64,000 bases of DNA from Streptomyces sp. NBC_01296. Lineage in GTDB: Bacteria > Actinomycetota > Actinomycetes > Streptomycetales > Streptomycetaceae. Below, one piece after another: positions 59,623 through 64,000 of the stretch. Location: NCBI RefSeq assembly GCF_035984415.1, contig NZ_CP130720.1:3100001-3164000 (forward strand). Reading direction: 5' to 3'. Below the pieces are notes generated by a model that was given only the letters and a program-made list of their open reading frames with translations, did not search any database and was not told the DNA's origin. The position numbers and the translations under genes are program-made. Each line of letters opens with the position of its first letter. Within the stretch, counting starts at the first letter, position 1.

Positions 59623-59654
59623 CTACGGAACTACGGAGCTACGGAACTACGGAG
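59623..59654. repeat. 16-bp exact tandem repeat in the cvnD-monooxygenase spacer
   Basis: CTACGGAACTACGGAG occurs twice head to tail; it is itself two 8-bp units (CTACGGAA, CTACGGAG), giving four units. It ends directly at the cvnD stop codon. Confidence 0.85.
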
Positions 59655-60278
59655 CTATTCCGGGGTCGCGTCCAGCGCATGGCCCACCAGCGTCAGCAGG
59701 GAGGCGACGACCGTGTCCCGGCGCCGCGCGTCCATGATCACCACGGGCACGTGCGGCGGGATGGTGAGCGCCTCGCGCACGTCCTGCGGCTCGTACGCGT
59801 GCGAGCCCTCGAAGTGGTTGACGGCGACGGAGTACGGCAGCCCGCAGCTCTCGAAGTAGTCGAGGGCCGGGAAGCAGTCGCGCAGCCGGCGCGTGTCGGC
59901 CAGCACGATCCCGCCGATGGCGCCGCGCACCAGGTCGTCCCACATGAACCAGAACCGCTCCTGGCCCGGGGTCCCGTACACGTACAGCACGAGGTCGTCG
60001 TCGAGGGTGATGCGGCCGAAGTCCATCGCGACGGTGGTGGTGCTCTTGTCCGGCGTGGCCGACAGGTCGTCCGTCGGAAGGCTGGCCTGGGTCATCACCG
60101 CCTCGGTGCGCAGCGGGGTGATCTCGGAGACGGACGACACGAAGGTGGTCTTGCCGACGCCGAAGCCGCCCGCGACCAGCACCTTGACGGCGACGGGTGC
60201 GCGCGAGCGGTCGTACTGCCAGGGCTGGACGGGCTCGTCGTCCACCGAGGTGACCGGGTCAGAGACGGCGAAGACCAC
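59655..60278 (-). CDS. cvnD: Conservon small GTP/ATP-binding protein CvnD
   Basis: 207 aa, GTG start at 60278. Ras-like/MglA-type NTPase: P-loop VAGGFGVGKTTFVSSVSE, switch II VYGTPGQERFWFMW, and VAVNHFEG as the specificity loop. Fourth member of the conservon; it overlaps cvnC by 20 bp. Works with the kinase and roadblock protein at the membrane, as in other Cvn systems. Confidence 0.94.
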   Translation of the reverse strand: MVFAVSDPVTSVDDEPVQPWQYDRSRAPVAVKVLVAGGFGVGKTTFVSSVSEITPLRTEAVMTQASLPTDDLSATPDKSTTTVAMDFGRITLDDDLVLYVYGTPGQERFWFMWDDLVRGAIGGIVLADTRRLRDCFPALDYFESCGLPYSVAVNHFEGSHAYEPQDVREALTIPPHVPVVIMDARRRDTVVASLLTLVGHALDATPE

Positions 60279-60699
60279 TGAGCACCCTTTCCAGCAGCGC
60301 GCGTTCGGGGCGCCCGGGGCCGTGCCCCGTCCCGTAGACGCGTATCCGTCCCTGGTCGGCGAGGTCGCTGACCAGGACGCGGACCACTCCGAGCGGCAGC
60401 TTCAGCAGCGCGGATATCTCGGCGATGGTGCGCATGCGGCGGCAGACCTCGACGATGGCCGGCATCTCGGGCATGCGGTCGTCGGGTATGAGGTCGTCGG
60501 GCGCGCCGCCGTCGGACATCTGCGGCTGCGATGCCCGGGTGTCGAGCGCGGCGACGAACGTCTCCACGTGCAGGACCTGCGTGAAGCGGGTGCGGCCGCC
60601 CGTGAGGGAGTACGGGCGGACGCGGGCGGGCCGGCGGTCGGCTCCGCGTATCGGCAGCCGGTCGGACGGGGACGCCGACGCCGAGGCCGTACTCCTCAC
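60259..60699 (-). CDS. cvnC: Conservon DUF742 protein CvnC
   Basis: 146 aa, GTG start overlapping the cvnB stop (60696-60699). DUF742 winged-helix pattern: VRPYSLTGGRTRFTQ, then IVEVCRRMRTIAEISALLKL and PLGVVRVLVSDLADQG. The N-terminus is Ser/Ala-rich. Partner of CvnB and CvnD. Confidence 0.93.
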   Translation of the reverse strand: MRSTASASASPSDRLPIRGADRRPARVRPYSLTGGRTRFTQVLHVETFVAALDTRASQPQMSDGGAPDDLIPDDRMPEMPAIVEVCRRMRTIAEISALLKLPLGVVRVLVSDLADQGRIRVYGTGHGPGRPERALLERVLSGLRRL

Positions 60700-61175
60700 G
60701 GGGTCTTCTCCATCGACTGGCGCAGCTCGCTGCGGACTTCGGGGGTCAGGACGTGGCCGGCACGGCCGACGAACAGGGCCATGTGGTACGCCACCACGCT
60801 CATGTCGCAGTCGGGGGTGGCGTGCACGCCGAGGAGCGAGCCGTCGCTGATGGCCATGACGAAGACGGAGCCGTACTCCATCGCCACCATCGTCTGCTTG
60901 ACCGCGCCGCCGTCCATCAGCTCGGCGGCGCCGGTGGTGAGGCTGCCGAGGCCGGAGACGATGGTGGCCAGGTCGGCGGAGGCGCCGCGCGGGCCCTTGG
61001 TGCGCGCGGGGCTCTCGCCGGCGGCTCCTCCGGGGTCGGAGGACAGCAGCAGGAGCCCGTCCGAGGACACGACGGCGACGGAGTTGACGCCGGGCACCTC
61101 CTCGACCAGGTCGGTCAGCAGCCACTGCAGGTTGCGGGCCTGGGTGCTCAGTCCGTACGTACTGGGCGCGGTCAT
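60696..61175 (-). CDS. cvnB: Conservon roadblock/LC7 protein CvnB
   Basis: 159 aa from ATG at 61175, overlapping the cvnA stop (ATGA). Roadblock/LC7 domain: NLQWLLTDLVEEVPGVNSVA, VVSSDGLLLLSSD, and VFVMAISDGSLLGVHA. These proteins usually act as regulators of the partner NTPase. A loop of about 20 residues (GAAGESPARTKGPRG) is inserted after the second strand. Confidence 0.94.
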   Translation of the reverse strand: MTAPSTYGLSTQARNLQWLLTDLVEEVPGVNSVAVVSSDGLLLLSSDPGGAAGESPARTKGPRGASADLATIVSGLGSLTTGAAELMDGGAVKQTMVAMEYGSVFVMAISDGSLLGVHATPDCDMSVVAYHMALFVGRAGHVLTPEVRSELRQSMEKTP

Positions 61176-64000
61176 GTGCGTGCCTCCTGTGCGGTGTCCC
61201 CCTGGTCGGTGTCCTGTGCGAGCTCGGCGGCCACGACGCGCCGTCCGTCCCGCGTCCCCTGGTAGAAGCCGCCGAGCCGGCGGCGCAGCTCGTCGGCGTC
61301 GACGCGGCGCGCCGGCTCGGGCGGCCGTACGGCCTCGGGGCGACGCGCGGCCACCGTGCGCGGGGTCCGCTTGGGCAGCCCCTTGTCGGTGACGGCCTCG
61401 GGTCCCGCGTCGGGGTGGCTCCCCTGGCGGGGGACCCAGTCGGCCTCGTCGGGTGCGTGCCGGTGGGGCTCCGCCGGGCCGTCGGGGGCGACGGCGGTGG
61501 CGGTCTGCCCGGGGAGCGGCAGTCCTGGTTCCGGTACGTCGGCCTGCGGGCCCGCATCGGGCAGCCGGTCGGCGGGCGCCGGGTCGGGGTCGGACCCCGC
61601 GAGGGCCTCCGGTCCCGCGTCGGGGACGACCCGCGCGAGGAGCTCGTCGCCGGGATCCCGCCCGTCCGGGACCTCTGCGGCCGGGCCCGCCACGGTGAAC
61701 ACCTGATCGGCCGGCGGCAGCTCGGGCTCCGCCGGCACGACCCGCGCCAGCAGCTCCTCGGCCGGTCCGCTCGCCGCAGTGAACACCTGGTCGGCGGGCG
61801 GCAGTACGCCCTCCGGACCCGGGACGGCGTGGCCGCCCGAGGCAGGCTCCGCCTCCGGCGCCTGCGCCTGAGCCGTGAACACCTGCTCGGCGGGCGGCAG
61901 CCCGCCGTCCGCGGCCGGGGCGTGCACGTCCGCGTCGGGCTCCAGCCCGCCGGCGAGATCCGGCCCGAAGTCCGGGGCCAGGTCCGCGCCCGAAACCTCC
62001 ACGGCGGCGCCGACGGCCCCACCCTGGTCCGGGACCGGCTCCGCGCCGGGGACCGACGCCTCGGCGGCGGCCGTGGCCTCGCCGAGCAGCGCGTCCGCAT
62101 CCGCATCCGCCTCGGGGTCCAGCCCCTCGGCGGTGTCCCACTCCATGCTCCGCAGGAGCTCCGCGTCCGCCTCCGGGCCCGGGTCCCGGAAGGGGTCGGG
62201 CGTGGGCTCGGGCGTGGCCTCGGGGGCGGAGGCGGCCTCGGCCTGGGGCTCCGCGTCCCGTTCCACCGCCGGAGGCATCCGGCGGGGCGGGATGGTGTTC
62301 TCGTTCGCCTCGGCGATCACGCCCGGCAGCCGGAGCTCGGGCACGCCCGGCGTGGCGAAGGTGTGCACCGGCGAGCTCGGCGGGGTGGCCGGGAGCAGCG
62401 ACGCCGGGACGACCACCAGGGCCTCCGTGCCGCCGTGCCGCCCGGCGCGGAGCTCCGCGGTGACCCCGTGCCGGGCCGCGAGGCGCCCCGCCACGTACAG
62501 GCCGAGGCCCAGGCCGTGTTCCGATTCCGGCTCCTGGTCGTACGCCTCGGGCGTGGCCAGCCGGGCGTTCAGCGCCTCCAGCCGGTCGGCGGTGACGCCG
62601 ATGCCCTGGTCCACGACGGACAGCACCACGTCACCGGCGTCGAGCAGCCACCCGGAGACCCTCACCTTGGCCTCGGGCGGCGAGAACGTCGTCGCGTTCT
62701 CCAGCAGCTCGGCGAGCACGTGCGAGATGTCGTCGGCCGCGTGCCCCGCGACCTGGGTGAACGGGGGCAGCGCCGCCAGCTCGACGCGCTCGTAGCGCTC
62801 GATCTCACTGACCGCGGCCCGCATGACGTCGACCAGCGGGACCGGGGCGCCGGCGCCGTGGCCGTGCTCCTGTCCGGCCAGGACGAGCAGGTTCTCGTTG
62901 TGGCGGCGCATGACCGTCGCCAGGTGGTCCATCTTGAACAGGGTGGCCAGCCGGTCCGGGTCCTGTTCCTTGGACTCCAGCTCCTCGATGACCGCGAGCT
63001 GGCGCTCGACCAGTCCGAGCGTGCGCAGCGACAGCGAGACCGACGTCGTCGACATGATGCGGCGGTGCTCTTCGAGGCCGGCCCGCAGCTGCGTCAGCTC
63101 GGCCTCCAGCGCCTCACGGCCCGAGCCCAGCGCCTCGTTGCGGCCGATGAGCCGGCGCGCGTCGGCGTCGAGGCCGGCGATCCGGGTGTGCAGGGAGACC
63201 GTCTGGTCGCGGACGGCGTTGAGGTGGCGTACGACCTCGGCGAACTCGTCGTTGCGGCCGGTGAAGCGGACCGGCTCCACCGAGCCCTCCGGGGTCGCCA
63301 GCCGGGCCGCGCCGCGGCGCAGGACGGACAGCGGCCGGGTCAGCGAGCGCGCCACGGCCGTCGAGAAGCCGACGGCGACGAGGAACAGCAGGCCGAGGAC
63401 CGCGACCAGCATCTCCAGCCGGGTCACGTCGTCGTCGCGCAGGGTGGCGAGCGCGGTGGCCCGCTGCCCGGCGAGGGTGGACTCCACGGACCGCATGCGG
63501 TCGATGCGGGCGGTGAGGGCGGGGGCGACGGTGGCGCCGTCGAGCTTGCGGTCGGCGGAGGACAGCGTGGGCCGCTCGGTGAGCCGCTTGAGGTAGTCGT
63601 CGGCCGTCTTGACCTCGGGGCCGGTGACGGTGGCGGCGAGGGTCTGGCGTACGTCGGGCCGCGCGACCCGGGTGAAGTCGTCGAGGGCGGCCTGCTCCCG
63701 TACGCGGGCCCGCTGGGCGGCGGTGGTCAGTTCGTCCACGACCGCGGAGTTGGGGAGCTGCTCACCGCGGGGGACGGCCAGCGCGGCGAGCAGCAGTCCA
63801 CGGGTGGCCGAGGCCTGTTCCACGGCCTGGCCGAGGGGGGCCAGCGGGCGGTTGGTGGCGAGGGCGGCGCCGGCCCGCGGCGGGGTCAGCTCGGCGAGCC
63901 GGTCGCCCGGGGCGAGCAGTTCCGCGATGACGCCCGCGTACGCCTGCTGGGCGGCGAGGGCGCTGCCCTTGCCGTCTACGGCCTCGCTGCGGACGGCCTG
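61172..64000 (-). CDS. cvnA: Conservon histidine-kinase-like protein CvnA (5' end outside window)
   Basis: At least 942 aa; the frame is open to base 64000, so the start is missing. Order: extracytoplasmic nitrate-sensor-like helical region, one visible membrane helix (about 63370-63420, MLVAVLGLLFLVAVGFSTAV), HAMP, a dimerisation helix, and an HATPase domain (LAELLENATTFSPPEAKVRV, VVDQGIGVTADRL, HGLGLGLYVAGRLA). A phospho-acceptor His of the usual HisKA type is not obvious. The last about 330 residues are acidic and repeat-rich. Heads the cvnABCD operon. Confidence 0.93.
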   Translation of the reverse strand, partial: QAVRSEAVDGKGSALAAQQAYAGVIAELLAPGDRLAELTPPRAGAALATNRPLAPLGQAVEQASATRGLLLAALAVPRGEQLPNSAVVDELTTAAQRARVREQAALDDFTRVARPDVRQTLAATVTGPEVKTADDYLKRLTERPTLSSADRKLDGATVAPALTARIDRMRSVESTLAGQRATALATLRDDDVTRLEMLVAVLGLLFLVAVGFSTAVARSLTRPLSVLRRGAARLATPEGSVEPVRFTGRNDEFAEVVRHLNAVRDQTVSLHTRIAGLDADARRLIGRNEALGSGREALEAELTQLRAGLEEHRRIMSTTSVSLSLRTLGLVERQLAVIEELESKEQDPDRLATLFKMDHLATVMRRHNENLLVLAGQEHGHGAGAPVPLVDVMRAAVSEIERYERVELAALPPFTQVAGHAADDISHVLAELLENATTFSPPEAKVRVSGWLLDAGDVVLSVVDQGIGVTADRLEALNARLATPEAYDQEPESEHGLGLGLYVAGRLAARHGVTAELRAGRHGGTEALVVVPASLLPATPPSSPVHTFATPGVPELRLPGVIAEANENTIPPRRMPPAVERDAEPQAEAASAPEATPEPTPDPFRDPGPEADAELLRSMEWDTAEGLDPEADADADALLGEATAAAEASVPGAEPVPDQGGAVGAAVEVSGADLAPDFGPDLAGGLEPDADVHAPAADGGLPPAEQVFTAQAQAPEAEPASGGHAVPGPEGVLPPADQVFTAASGPAEELLARVVPAEPELPPADQVFTVAGPAAEVPDGRDPGDELLARVVPDAGPEALAGSDPDPAPADRLPDAGPQADVPEPGLPLPGQTATAVAPDGPAEPHRHAPDEADWVPRQGSHPDAGPEAVTDKGLPKRTPRTVAARRPEAVRPPEPARRVDADELRRRLGGFYQGTRDGRRVVAAELAQDTDQGDTAQEART
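61695..61900 (-). repeat. Three 26-bp repeats inside cvnA
   Basis: At 61695-61720, 61780-61805 and 61875-61900 (plus strand GTGAACACCTGNTCGGCSGG with GCAG end). They encode LPPA(D/E)QVFT in the acidic tail. Two of the intervals also share ELLARVVP. Confidence 0.85.

Noticed and set aside
60259..62106. Extension of the cvnC frame upstream into cvnA
   Set aside because: The GTG at 60699 overlaps the cvnB stop as expected for a conservon; the extension is low-complexity Arg/Pro/Ser.

Overview
The window is typical high-GC actinobacterial DNA. Gene order and content point to a Streptomyces chromosome: a full atp operon, the rho-rpmE-prfA-prmC block, the threonine/lysine block nrtL-lysA-hom-thrC-thrB, a conservon (cvnABCD), GTG and TTG starts, and long GC-rich stem-loop terminators. 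Identifications come from reading protein motifs and known family order; no database search was possible.

Layout. 1-2,750: the end of a LuxR-type response regulator and a secreted CBM2-FnIII-GH18 chitinase behind two DasR-type (dre) operators. 2,755-11,300: DUF2550 protein and atpIBEFHAGDC on the minus strand, with a Rex-operator-like site upstream. 11,420-22,970: WecA-type transferase, a divergent glyA paralogue, a phosphatase-like protein lacking its usual catalytic Cys, Sua5/YrdC, prmC, prfA, rpmE, an LCP ligase, rho and thrB. 23,288-28,722: thrC, hom, lysA, the ArgRS-derived protein nrtL and a receiver-only regulator. 28,828: tRNA-Arg(CCG). 28.9-35.7 kb is accessory: TPR protein, glycosyltransferase-methyltransferase fusion, a Gln-rich collagen-like protein, phosphoribosyltransferase-hydrolase fusion, XdhC and small proteins.

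35.7-44.5 kb is the most interesting part. An NHEJ operon (ligD polymerase followed by a translationally coupled ATP-dependent DNA ligase, divergent from ku) is broken by a 5,846-bp insertion (36,593-42,438). The insertion has matching inverted ends and a 6-bp target duplication (CCGTCG). It splits the ligase directly after the catalytic K-F-D-G motif. It carries a decayed IS21-type transposase, a three-gene cassette resembling type VII secretion-linked proteins, a second ligase that still has its own KxDG lysine, and a small coiled-coil protein.

44.5-64 kb: NERD protein, exported protein, lipoprotein plus orphan histidine kinase, a TetR regulator beside two divergent diiron-protein genes, a second PBP-FtsW/RodA pair, DUF6325 and SHOCT proteins, a repeat-rich spacer, an NlpC/P60 hydrolase, and a conservon followed by a StyA-like flavin monooxygenase. 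The conservon kinase gene runs off the right edge.
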